Below, one piece after another: positions 42,701-53,249 of a DNA stretch of 64,000 bases; the stretch's first letter is position 1, and each line of letters starts with the position of its first letter. Made by a program: the position numbers and the translations under genes. Location of the stretch: assembly GCF_000004075.3 (NCBI RefSeq), contig NC_026661.2:7958058-8022057 (forward strand). Direction: 5' to 3'. The stretch is from Cucumis sativus (Eukaryota > Streptophyta > Magnoliopsida > Cucurbitales > Cucurbitaceae). The notes beneath the pieces were generated by a model, which saw only the letters and a list, made by a program, of their open reading frames with translations, was not told where the DNA came from and did no database searches.

Positions 42701-45700
42701 ATTCAAGTGACACTGCGTATCCCCCCCCCCCCCCCCAAAAAAAAAAAAAAAACAGAAGAAGAAAAAGACAAACTTAGAGAATAATTATACAATAACTTAA
42801 AATAAGACGTCTAATAGCAAAAAGGAGAAAAAATTATGAAACAACAAATAAAAGAAAAGAAAAGAAAAGAAACTAAGAAGCAGACACCACAGAACTTACT
42901 TGTGTCTAGGACATATACATCTGACAACCACTTCTTACCATCCCACCCCCATACCTGCACACAATTTATGTAGATTTGAATTAGGATATAAAAGAAATTA
43001 GTAACCCCCAAGAAGAATGGAAATACTAATACTCACATGACAATTTTCCGGTTTCCAAAAGATGAGGCTGCGGCAAAGTCCCTTGGTGAAGGCAAATCAC
43101 CAAAACTAGTTAGCTCAGACCATTGCCAGATATCTTGAAGACACGAGAGAGCCAAATGATAGAAAACATCGTTATGCTTCAAACATAAGCAATTTCTATC
43201 CATTACAATCAAAATATTTAATAGGATAGAGAACCTTACCAGTGTCTAGAACCCAGAAATCACCCATCCTACATGTACAATATCAGTATCAGTATAAGTC
43301 ATCTGAAAATTAGAACATGAATCAAGAGTAGTTTTGAATATAGGACTAACACATATAATAAAGTATTCCATGTTTAGCTCCAATTTTTTTATTAATAAGA
43401 AATGCAAACTCTTTTCATCCTAGAGGAACAAACTGGATCATGCAAGAGGTTTTTGAACCATGCAAGTGGATCGATACAAATGCATCCAAAATCACTAATT
43501 TACTTTTTAGTAAAATTATTAATTTTTTAAAATAAAGTAATTAAGTACAAATAAAAGTTAAAATAAATTATTTGATTAAAAAAAATCGTAGACTGACTAT
43601 TACTTCCTACACCATAAGTTATAAATTCTTTAAGAGTCAACTCTCTATTCTCGTATATTTCCATCCTGACTTTATTCCAACTTCAAATAAATGCTACAAC
43701 TTGCTTTCATTTTCAGGGTTCAACCTTCTCTCAACATGCATCCTTAGAGTTAGAAGTATTGATTCAGTGCTGTGATCAGCCCAAGGCCAGGTATCGCTAC
43801 ATTTCAGTCATCTTGAGGACAAAGTAAAATTCTGAGAAACAAGAATGGATAAGGAAAAAACATCACCAATAACAAGTTATACACATCTATAAAGGATAAA
43901 TAATATTAAGCGAATACCAAGAATGGTAGTTGTTAAAAGGAGGTAGCTAGTTAGCTGGAAATGGGGGTTCTTATTGACTGTTACAGCACACAATAGTAGT
44001 TTCAACTCAGAAAAATACCCTATATCTTCAATAGATGAAGAGAGAAGTACAATACCAGATATAGAAAAACCTGAAGGACGGGAAAGCTCATGCCTCACAA
44101 AATTCCTGGGAAACCATTGTAACAGAAATAAGGCAGCCCAATTATAGCCTGGTTAAGGAAAGTTGGCGGGAAAATATTGGAAGGATTTTTCAGGGTGGAA
44201 TATCATTGATTTTTGGAGCTCGTACGTTTTTTGGTCTATTGTTGGAAGCTCTTTATTTTAAAATTTTGTAACCACTACTTTTCCAATTGATACAAATTAC
44301 AACCTATAGAGTACTTTTGTAGTCTCCACCCATTTTTGGCTGGAGAAGATTTCTTGTTTCCCCATAATCTTGTGGCTGTTTGCCTTTTAATAAGAAGATT
44401 ATGTTTCTTAGAAAAAGTAATTCAAACATTAGTCAGGAAATTAAGGATTTACAAATTAGAGTCAAATATAGATGATTGCCCCCATTTTATTACTAAACAG
44501 TACACCAAAATTAAGGCGCACAAATATTTCCTATACTTTTTTCTACTAGAGGCAAATACCTTTTGCTACCCAAACGTCCACCAAAGACAAACATGTGGCA
44601 ATCAATTGCGACAGCAATATGAAAAGCTCGTGGGCTGGGACCAACTTGTTCATCTGAGCCATTGCCAGTGCATTCTGGCTGAAACCATAATTTATTTTCT
44701 GCAGTAAATATCAGAGAAAGGATTTAATGAATTGAATAAAAGTAAAACCATTACAGATTTTCCTCTTTCTAAAATCTGATCAGCATGAATACGATAGGAC
44801 CATGATTGCTGCAGAGATAAGAATCCACCACAATCAATTGTCATTCAAATGAGCTATGTCATGCAGTAAACAAAAAACCTAAAGACCTCAATCTAGCAAC
44901 CTAAATTTACTTCCACAGCAAATTTCATTGAGCATTTTTCTAATTTATTCACTCTAACAAATTCCCTACCAACATCTCGGTCTTTTTTAGAGATGATATC
45001 CTTTAACAAAACATGATCGAACCTAATGCCTGCCTATCCATTTCACAAATGAAAATATCTGCATATCCATTTCAATGTGAATTACAGCTTGTTTATTAAC
45101 GTCAAGATTTTCCCAAGCAACTCTAATGTAAAATGAAGACATTCGCTACCTATCTACTGGGAACGACCTTCATTAGCTGTCCATTCGCTTCCTTGAAGAA
45201 AATTTTTCTTGAACCAATTTCAGACAAACATTGCAACAAATGTATCCTGAATGAATGAATCGCTTAGTAGCTTACAAATTTTTCTCAGGTTTGAAATTCA
45301 CCCTAGAAGCTACACTAACGAATACATTCTCTTCTTGCATTATCCTTTACATCAAATCTTCGTCCTAACCGATCTCTACAGCTATCGCAAAAATTCTAGT
45401 GAATAAATCTCCATAATCGAAATGTTGTGAGGCATAAACAATACAGAAACTCGTCTCGTAATAATTTAACTCCGGAGTCAATAATATCGATTTACAATAT
45501 CAACAAAAATTAAAATCATAAAAACCGGATTAAGAAACGTGTTTACTACTCAAAATACAACTTCAATCCTTATTAAAAATAAACACAAACAGAAGATCGA
45601 CCAGACTACGGAAATGATGATAATGCAAAATATCGGACCAAAATTAAGTACACGTCGATGAAGAAAGTAGCAGAACAGTATAATTCCGTAAATGATAAAG

Positions 45701-45958
45701 TAACTAGCATAAGTACCGATGTCGTAAACAGCGATATCGCTTAGAAATTTCTTGTCGACAAGGCCACCAAACACGACGATCTTCGAATTTCCGATGTTAA
45801 CAGCGGAGTGGCCACTGAAACTCCAGAGGAGTAATCCATGAAAATGATTGTAAAAAAAATCGAAGAGAATTCGTAGAGAGAGAAAGAGATGAATGCCTGC
45901 GAGGTTTAGGAAGAGTTCCAGAGAAATCAGAGGGGGAAGCTTTCACCCAGTAATGCAT
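36711..45958 (-). CDS. Kelch-repeat protein (galactose oxidase/kelch superfamily), 16 exons
   Basis: Exons in gene order: 45897-45958, 45717-45814, 44560-44698, 43240-43268, 43037-43133, 42900-42954, 42605-42712, 41725-41781, 40932-41023, 40202-40286, 39757-39909, 39389-39488, 38263-38442, 38053-38165, 37560-37650, 36711-36821; about 523 residues, starting [14 protein letters not shown]. Six or so kelch blades are visible: [109 protein letters not shown], each followed by a D(V/L)xVLDT-type strand. This predicts a beta-propeller for protein binding. A C-terminal part of about 180 residues ([21 protein letters not shown] to [15 protein letters not shown]) is not kelch and I cannot name it. Two one-base losses break the frame, in exon 6 (C run 42946-42950) and exon 12 (near 39430). 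Intron 1 uses a GC donor. Partner and process unknown. Confidence 0.85.
37040..37480. repeat. Imperfect direct duplication inside kelch intron 15
   Basis: Two blocks about 300 bp apart share the same order of phrases: ACTGAGAA...AGAGCTCGAGGC...AAG AC...TTGGAGAA...CTATACCTA-type text and AACAGTG(G/T)T(A)TATTGGA. The first copy is about 37040-37190, the second about 37335-37480. They are clearly diverged, so the duplication is not recent. Confidence 0.6.
38179..38212. repeat. (CA)n/(A)n tract next to a kelch splice acceptor
   Basis: On the sense (minus) strand of the kelch gene this is a T run followed by (GT)n, about 15 bases before the acceptor of exon 14 at 38165; it sits where the polypyrimidine tract would be. 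Confidence 0.8.
42721..42752. repeat. C16-A16 homopolymer pair at a kelch splice acceptor
   Basis: On the plus strand 16 C are followed by 16 A. On the sense strand of the kelch gene this gives a T16 tract, then a G16 tract, then ATACGCAG and exon 7 (start 42712). The T tract can serve as polypyrimidine tract, but an uninterrupted G16 lies between it and the AG. Confidence 0.9.
45815..45896 (-). other. Non-canonical GC-AG intron 1 of the kelch gene
   Basis: Exon 1 ends CCTCGCAG and the intron starts GCATTC; exon 2 begins after GTTTCAG with TGGCCACTC. Joining them gives the expected kelch text (P-R-S-G-H-S-A-V). I find no usable GT donor nearby, so a GC donor is the simplest reading. The intron is short, 82 bases. 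Confidence 0.65.
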
Positions 45959-46380
45959 AGTTTCTTCTTCCGCTTTCCTCAGTTCACCTGAGACGGCAAA
46001 CGGGAGGACTTGGTCAACATATAATTACAGAGGCCGCCCGGCAAAATTCCTTTTATACCAACGCTGGAGAGTTTTTTCACATACTTTTGCGCAAATAACC
46101 CATTTAAAAGTTTTATAATTTATTTTTTGTTAAATTAAAAAATATATATGAATATAAAAAAATATTTATAAACTTTTTAAAGTTTAAAAAATATTCGTAC
46201 ACTTTTCAAAAGTTTAAAAATACAAATTATGGTTAATTTTGGATGAAATTGAAATTTTGCTTTTATTTATGAAAATTGAGTTAGAATTATAAAAATATTT
46301 TAAAAAATTGTTGTCCAAATCTAAACGACCCCTAAAAGGATTGATTGTTACCAATTTAACAATTAAATTTAAAATAATTA

Positions 46381-46520
46381 AATATATAAAAACATTTTAA
46401 AAAATTTATAAATATAGCACAATTTATCAATATCAATGATAAAAGTCTAACTGATAAACCATACGAGTTGATGAGCTATAGTTTTGTTATATTTACAATT
46501 TTTTTAAATGTTATTATATC
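46381..46520. repeat. MITE-like element, copy F (in the kelch/tRNA spacer)
   Basis: Left part AACATTTTAAAAAATTTATA and the reverse complement of the right part (AACATTTAAAAAAATTGTAA) form imperfect terminal inverted repeats. The centre has ATCAATGATAAAAGTC and ACTGATAAACC. Resembles the 8227-8385 copy. Confidence 0.45.
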
Positions 46521-46815
46521 CTTAATTATTATTTTTAAAATTATCATTAATTATAATTACTTTAAAAAAATATATAAAGTGGTGATTTAAATTTTTAAAA
46601 TCAAACTTATAAACATCTCTAAATTTCCCTTTTTTTTCCACCGTGTAACCATTTAACTCACAAATAATTTTGAATATAAGCACCATGTAGAGTCTTAAAA
46701 TATATTTATTCAATTTCTTTGAAGAAGAGAGGAATAGGAAAAAGATAAATTTATGGAGCTTGAGTGTTGTTTCTTTTTTATTAGTATTTTTAATTGTAGG
46801 GATCATGTCATATGT

Positions 46816-46889
46816 GCTCTCGTAGCTCAGTTGGTTAGAGCACCCGTTTAGTAAGCGGGAGGTCTTGAGTTCGACTCTCAACGAGAGCA
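46816..46889 (+). tRNA. tRNA-Thr (anticodon AGT)
   Basis: A 74-nt cloverleaf. Acceptor stem GCTCTCG pairs fully with CGAGAGC, discriminator A. D arm GCTC/GAGC with the loop AGTTGGTTA. Anticodon stem CCCGT/GCGGG with loop TTAGTAA, anticodon AGT. T arm TTGAG/CTCAA with TTCGACT. Intronless and of nuclear cytosolic type. A run of T at 46901-46904 and 46907-46911 is a suitable Pol III terminator. Confidence 0.96.
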
Positions 46890-48908
46890 TATTGTGTATG
46901 TTTTACTTTTTCTTACCTCCATTTTACCTTCTAGTAATATATATTTAGACGTCACATTTAACATCTCTATCTTATATTGACTATTGGAAAATCTTTGCTT
47001 AAAATCGATATATGTATCAATGGTATCTGAATATTATTTTGAAACAGTTGCAATGCAATTAAGACTATAGAACGTGAATGTTGGCCAAAATTTTCGATAT
47101 TTTGATGTCACATTTAACATCTCTAACTTATATTAACCGTTGAAAATCTTTGCTTAAAATTGATACATGTATCAATGGTATTTGAATATTATTTCGAAAT
47201 AGCTGTAAATGAAAATTAAATTTAAACAGTTGCAATACAATTAAGACTATAAAACGTGAATGTTGGCCAAAAATTGTGAATCTGATAGACTTCACACCAA
47301 AATAAATTGAGATTATCGATGTCCATTAACTTTAATATTGAGATCAATGTCAACTAAGCTTCATGGCTAAATATGTTTTTATTTTTTTATAGTATAGCGT
47401 AAGAGATCAAACATTTGCTTTTAATAACATATACTTTGATGTCACGCTTAACACATCTATCTCGAATCGATTGTTAGGGATCTCTATCTCAAATTGGTAC
47501 GTGTATCAATGATATTCGAGCATTATTTCAAAATGGTCATAAATTAAAATTAAGTTTAAACTGTTGCAATGCAGTTAAGCCTGTAGAATGTTAGTGTTTG
47601 CAAATTTGCTCAATCTCGTGGGCTTCATATCAAAATAAGTCGAGATTATTGATGTTCATTTATTGCAATATTGCGACCAATATCAACTAAGCTTTGTGGC
47701 GTTGCTCCTTGAGAACCAAACTTATCTTTTTAAATAAAATAATATTTATAGGCTTTTGTGTTATTATATGTCGTAGCTTATATGTGTGTTGAGTGTTTAA
47801 AGTGATGAATGATATGCTTCGTGTGAATTATGATTTTTTATTTGAAGCAAGTTAATTTTATTGTTATATTCTTTTATTTACAATATGGTGTAAGGGATCG
47901 AACCTTTGCTTTTAATAATATATATTTTGATGTCATATTTAACACCTCTTGATAATGGTTCATTACCGGATACGAACGATATGACAAACATTATGACAAA
48001 GAGAATTGAAGTGTTTACCAATGTTACATTCTATTTAATTACATAATTACCAAAATACCCTTATTTAATATGTCAAAAAATGAGAAAATTAGAAAATACC
48101 AAACATCAAACAACATAAATGATAATTTGATGTTTGAAACCATTCATATAAACGGAAAGATTGATTTTAAGTGTTTAATTTAACACGTTTTAAAATAAAT
48201 TAAGGTGTTTTACATTCGTTTAAAATAACTTTTAGAAAAACGAGATAATTGAATACATAAGTTTAGAAAAAACACCTTCAACAAATTTTTAAGATAAATG
48301 TTTATTTTGTGTTTAAGAGTACTCCCTCCCAAATATCTATCATCTATTTTTATTATTTTATATTTATTTATACTATCTATTTTTCATTTTATCATTTTTT
48401 AAAAATACTTTGAGTATTTTTTCAATACATGTTCATATATATTTAAATATAGAGATTTGTAAATGTCTTACTCTTAACAAAATATACTTTGCATTAACAT
48501 CTATGAAATAAATCACAATGATAGAAACCCTTAATTTACAAAATGTTTGTTTTGCATATAAACATTTATAGAGAGATCAAATCAAACATGTAAGTGTTTA
48601 GATTTTAAATTCATTTTACAAAAAAGGTTCGTTTGAAAATGTATTCTTAAGAAAAAACATTTTTTCACACGCAACGCAAACAAACCCTTAATTGACGTAA
48701 AAAAAAATATTTTTCTAAACTCATCTCTATTTAAACACTTTTAATACACGTCAAAACTATTTTAATTTGTTTTGTTGTTAAATACAATTTAACTTTTAAA
48801 TTAAACATTTTAAAATGTATTTCAAACTCATCCTTAACAATTTAATTTAAAAGCTATTTTATTTCATAACATACCATCTATCGATAGCATTTGTGATATA
48901 AGTTTATG
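46856..48908 (+). repeat. Tandem duplication of about 2.05 kb, first copy
   Basis: Starts inside the tRNA-Thr and runs through AT-rich DNA. Landmarks recur about 2044-2054 bp later: the tRNA 3' half plus CATAT...TTTTTCACTTTTCTTAC, GTTAGGGATCTCTATCTCAA (47473, against 49517), the phrase ACAATATGGTGTAAGGGATC (47880, against 49898), AAATACCCTTATT, and AAATGTATTTCAAAC near both ends. Inside it, a block of about 275 bp (ATGTCACATTTAACA ... CAACTAAGCTT) is itself repeated at about 46950-47090 (partial), 47095-47370 and 47430-47705. Confidence 0.75.
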
Positions 48909-48909
48909 T

Positions 48910-48947
48910 GGGAGGTCTTGAGTTCGACTCTCATCGATCGATAGCAT
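48910..48947 (+). pseudogene. tRNA-Thr 3'-half fragment
   Basis: GGGAGGTCTTGAGTTCGACT and the next four bases (48910-48933) are identical to the anticodon-stem/T-arm half of the intact tRNA at 46857-46880. Then the match degrades. It lacks the acceptor 5' strand, D arm and anticodon, so it cannot make a tRNA. The phrase ATCGATAGCATTTG stands on both sides of the fragment. Confidence 0.88.
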
Positions 48948-50530
48948 TTGATATGTTTTTCACTTTTCTTACTCTATCGCACTTCATTGTAAATTTGCTC
49001 TCGATGGGATACAACTCGTTGTTTCCTCCTTCATTTGATGATTTGTGAATCGTATTTTCTTTGAAGCACTTTAATTTTTATTATTGTTTTTATTTATTTA
49101 CAATATGGTGTAAGAGATCCAACATTTAATTTTAATAATATATATTTTGATGTCACATTTTTAACTCGTTCTGATAAGGATGGGAAGCTTGTGAAATACT
49201 CATGAGGTATGTTTTCTTTGGTTTGATAAATATCTTTATTTTTTATCCTTCATATAGAATCTAAACAAAATACTCTCTTGTATGAATCTTAAATGACACA
49301 ATACATCGACACAAACGCAAAAACTTTATTATTTCCTTCTCATATATCAATTTTAAGAATCAAATTTTTTCATGACATTAATTACACTGCAAACCTATTT
49401 ATTCTTATTTTTCTTTTAGTTGTGACTTTTTCATCCACCGTAGAAGCAAATCAAGATGATATGGAAGTGAGCCTAGATAGCAACATGACTTAAGTTGGAT
49501 GACACGACATTCGATTGTTGGAGATCTTTATCTCAAATCGGTACATGTATCAATTATATTCGGGCATTTATAATTTCGAAATGGATATAAATGAAAATTA
49601 AGTTTAATCTCTTACAATGCAATTAAGCCCATAGAATACGAGTGTTGGCCAAAATTACTCAATCTCATGGCTTCACACCAAAAGAAATCGGGATTATTGA
49701 TGTTCGTTTATTAGAATATTGGGACCAATATCAACTAAATTTCTTGGTTGTTCGTTTTTGTGTTGTTATATGTTGTAACTTATATATGTGTTGAGTGTTT
49801 TAAGTGTTGAGAAGAGGAATGATATTTCATTGTATTTTATTTGTGAATCATTCTTTTAAGCATTTTAATTTGTATTATTGTATATATTTTTTTTTACAAT
49901 ATGGTATAAGAGCTCAAACCTTTGCCTTTAATATTATATATTTTGATGCCACATTTAACACCTCTAGATAATAGTTGGTTAGACAATATGACAAAGAGAA
50001 TTAAAGTTTATACCAATATTACATTATAGTTCATTACACAATTACCAAAATACCCTTATTGAATATGTCAAAAAATGATAAAATTAGAAGAAAGAAAAAT
50101 ACTAAACATCAAATAAATAAATAAGAATCAGATGTTTGAGACCATTCGTATATATTATCAAATTATAAACAACTAACGAACATGATAGTAATTTTTTTGT
50201 AAATTTGCTTTTCAAACAAAAAAAAAGATCAATTTTAATATCCATTTTAATGGATGTAAAAAAATGTTTTATTTTAATTCATCTCTATTTAAACACTTTT
50301 AATATTAACTACTTTACTTTATCTTTTAAATTTAACATTTGAAAATGTATTTCAAACATACGCTTAACAATTACAAAATTCATTTAAAATACTCAAACCT
50401 CAGCCACAGTTGCCTAGTGCACTTCTCTAATCAACTTTGAGATCAATCAAGCACTCAACAGTGTGACAATGGGACAATAGTCAATGAAAGTTACATATTT
50501 ACAAATTACATTGTTTTTAATTTCACTGTG
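48910..50530 (+). repeat. Tandem duplication of about 2.05 kb, second copy, cut by the gap
   Basis: Follows the first copy directly and keeps the same order of blocks from the tRNA 3' half to AAATGTATTTCAAACATACG near 50350, then enters the assembly gap. It is shorter than copy 1 in the 50150-50300 part. The ORF at 49293-49493 lies in it and has no family signal. It contains the PBS-like string TGGTATAAGAGC at 49902. Confidence 0.7.
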
Positions 50531-51030
50531 NNNNNNNNNNNNNNNNNNNNNNNNNNNNNNNNNNNNNNNNNNNNNNNNNNNNNNNNNNNNNNNNNNNNNN
50601 NNNNNNNNNNNNNNNNNNNNNNNNNNNNNNNNNNNNNNNNNNNNNNNNNNNNNNNNNNNNNNNNNNNNNNNNNNNNNNNNNNNNNNNNNNNNNNNNNNNN
50701 NNNNNNNNNNNNNNNNNNNNNNNNNNNNNNNNNNNNNNNNNNNNNNNNNNNNNNNNNNNNNNNNNNNNNNNNNNNNNNNNNNNNNNNNNNNNNNNNNNNN
50801 NNNNNNNNNNNNNNNNNNNNNNNNNNNNNNNNNNNNNNNNNNNNNNNNNNNNNNNNNNNNNNNNNNNNNNNNNNNNNNNNNNNNNNNNNNNNNNNNNNNN
50901 NNNNNNNNNNNNNNNNNNNNNNNNNNNNNNNNNNNNNNNNNNNNNNNNNNNNNNNNNNNNNNNNNNNNNNNNNNNNNNNNNNNNNNNNNNNNNNNNNNNN
51001 NNNNNNNNNNNNNNNNNNNNNNNNNNNNNN
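50531..51030. other. Assembly gap, exactly 500 N
   Basis: A round 500-base N run is a placeholder, so true distance and even adjacency across it are unknown. The left side is the tandem duplication, the right side a Ty3/gypsy gag-protease region, so the gap probably hides the rest of the retroelement. Confidence 0.98.
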
Positions 51031-52789
51031 CTGCACAACGGTGGGGGTAGACCCCGTGATCATCAGACATTTGGCTGCAGGCATTATGATCACTTGATGT
51101 TCGAGAAGGAATTCCATTTCGAGGACTACGTCAAAGTCATCCATGCCTACAACCACAAAATCAACGAAACCGCTCAATCCTTCCAACTGTATCGTTGTCC
51201 GTTTCACTATCCCAACGACAGGTAGAGCTCTAGAATTTACGACCTTCATTTTTCCCGTACCCTTCTTCCAATGAAGGTTTAGTCGTCTGGCTTCGACCAC
51301 TGTTATAAAATTATGAGTGGCACTGGAGTCAACCATAGTGCCTTTGCATGCTTTCGGTTGATCCAAGTGTCAACATATATTAGGCCCCTTTTAGTACGAC
51401 CACTTGTCTCTCTCGGTTTCTTCTGAAGGGACGACAAGAGTCTTATGGCTCCCACTCTAACATTCTGAACTCCTTCTACTTGCCCAACTTCCTTCTCTGG
51501 TTGACTCGACGTGTCATCTGAGTCTGCAGCTAAAGAGGCCCGAAAGGCATAGAAGACAGCTTTATGTAGGCATTCCCTTGCCCGATGTAGTCCGTTACAA
51601 ATGTAGCAACTGATAGGAGTGTGAGATGTCCTCTGACTATTGGGCCTTTGCCCCATGTTCCCCGTATTTGACTGGAAAGGCTTGCGGTCTCTACCGGGAC
51701 TTCTACTTCCACTGACAGCTTCGAAAGAATTTGGTCGGCTGTTTTGATCTCTCCCAGGTGAAGAGCTTTATTGACGTCTCGTCTCTTGAGCGTCACTAGA
51801 CAGATCAAACAAACGCTCAGCTGTTGCATAGGCTGACACAAGGTCTTGAACTCTCTGTTCGTATAACTCAGTCCTTGCCCATGATTTTAACCCTTCAACA
51901 AAACTGAAGATTTTGTCCTTCTCGGTCATATCAGATATGTCTAACATCAGCCCCGCAAATTGCTTCACATATTTCCGAATGGTTCCAGTGTGCTTTAATT
52001 CCCATAGTTTCCATCGAGCCAGAATGTCGACATTCTCGGGGAAAAACTGTGAGCGAAGTTCTCTCTTCAAACTGTCCCAAGTGTCTATTACGCAACGCCC
52101 TTCTTGAATGTCAATATATCGGGACCTCCACCATAACTTTGCATCCTCAGATAGATGCATGGTCGCCAATGTCACTTTGGCTTCCTCCGCCACGGTGTTT
52201 GTGGCTTTAAAATACCGCTCAATATCGAAGATAAAGTTTTCCAATGCCTTTGCATCCCTTGGCCCACAGAAGGGCTTGGGTTCTGGGATCTTTATCTTGC
52301 CAATTGTAATCGCTCCTCCAGCCGGAGCTTGATTGGCCAACGCTCGCATCGTAAGGTTCACCTTCGTGTTCACCTCTACGATTTCATTTCTAACGACATC
52401 CAGGGTGGCTCGAAAGTCCTCTGTCATACCATTTATCATCTCCATTATATCCTTCTGAGAGTTATCTAGCCCGATGAACTGTTCCCACGCTCGTAGGGAA
52501 CATTTTCAATTTTCCTGATTTGTGACTCTAACGTGTCAACTCTAGCCAACAAATCATGTATGGGTAATCCGTCCAGGCGACCAGACACCGCATCAACAAC
52601 ATCGACTCTCTTGGCAACTTTCTCAAGTCGTTCTTCCAGAAATCGGATGGAATCAGAAACTTTCTTTAGGTGGAGCATTTGCTCTTCGATCACCACCAAC
52701 CGTTCTTCATGGGTCTTGCCCGTTCGTTTTACCGTCAACATCTCTCTGTCTAAACTGTCAGCCAATTTGGCTCTGATACCACTTGTCAC
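51031..52789 (-). pseudogene. Ty3/gypsy gag and protease region, frame broken, truncated by the gap
   Basis: Reading on the minus strand: a coiled-coil N-terminal part (52466-52789, EERLEKVAKRVDVV), then the Gag core (51768-52445) with ARWKLWELKHTG-type text and LATMHLSEDAKLWWRS, typical of Retrotrans_gag; a zinc knuckle CYICNGLHRAREC (C-x2-C-x3-H-x4-C) near 51590; and an aspartic protease near 51325 with MVDSSATHNFI. The parts lie in different frames, with breaks near 52460, 51770, 51600 and 51350. The protease motif has Ser where DSG/DTG is the rule (codon AGT at 51322-51324), which should inactivate it. Reverse transcriptase and integrase are not seen; they would lie in the gap or be lost. 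The element is non-functional as it stands. Confidence 0.88.
52769..52781 (-). other. Retrotransposon primer binding site (tRNA-iMet type)
   Basis: The minus strand reads TGGTATCAGAGCC two bases after the LTR end, the standard PBS complementary to the 3' end of initiator tRNA-Met. It fixes the element's orientation (minus) and the inner edge of its 5' LTR. Confidence 0.9.
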
Positions 52790-53135
52790 AATCGTAGCGT
52801 TTCAACCTCGAGAAGGACGATTGTGCGACACTTGTTCTAACTCAACGAACAAGCAAGTCGATAAAAATCCAAGAGTTGTAGGTAACGTCGACGTATGTCG
52901 TAACCTTCCTTTGCGTTTTAGGGAAATTTTATTTATAAAACGCGGGAAAGAAAAAAATAAATTGAAATAGACGTTACGATAAGCATTAAAGACCGTCAAT
53001 TGCAAGGAAAAATGGTTGCTTCCAAAGAGTACAACTAATGCTCGAGCGGGGATTCAACTGGTATGTCTCCCCTATAATACATTTTGAACATTTTCAGCTC
53101 TGGCAGGCTTGCATATGAAAATGCGAAACGTCACA
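52784..53135 (-). mobile_element. 5' LTR of the Ty3/gypsy element
   Basis: On the minus strand it starts TGTGACGTTTCGC (53135) and ends CGATTGTGACA (52784), so it has TG...CA ends and is 352 bp. A TATA box (TATAAATA, minus strand, 52930-52937) lies inside. The inner edge abuts the PBS after AG. The outer edge is chosen from the TGTGACG start typical of such LTRs; without the second LTR it is not proven. Confidence 0.65.
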
Positions 53136-53249
53136 CCCAAGATTTATGATCTAGAATGAAAAGCAAACACCTAAACTAGTCATGGAAACTAAAGATGAGA
53201 TAAACTGGGGATAATCGGAGCATATAACCAAAGGTAAACACACTTTGGA

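Noticed and set aside
46522-46890. 122-codon minus-strand ORF covering the tRNA
   Set aside because: It is antisense to the tRNA-Thr gene and a MITE-like copy; chance reading.
50447-51097. Long ORFs across the N run
   Set aside because: Produced by translating the 500-N gap; no sequence behind them.
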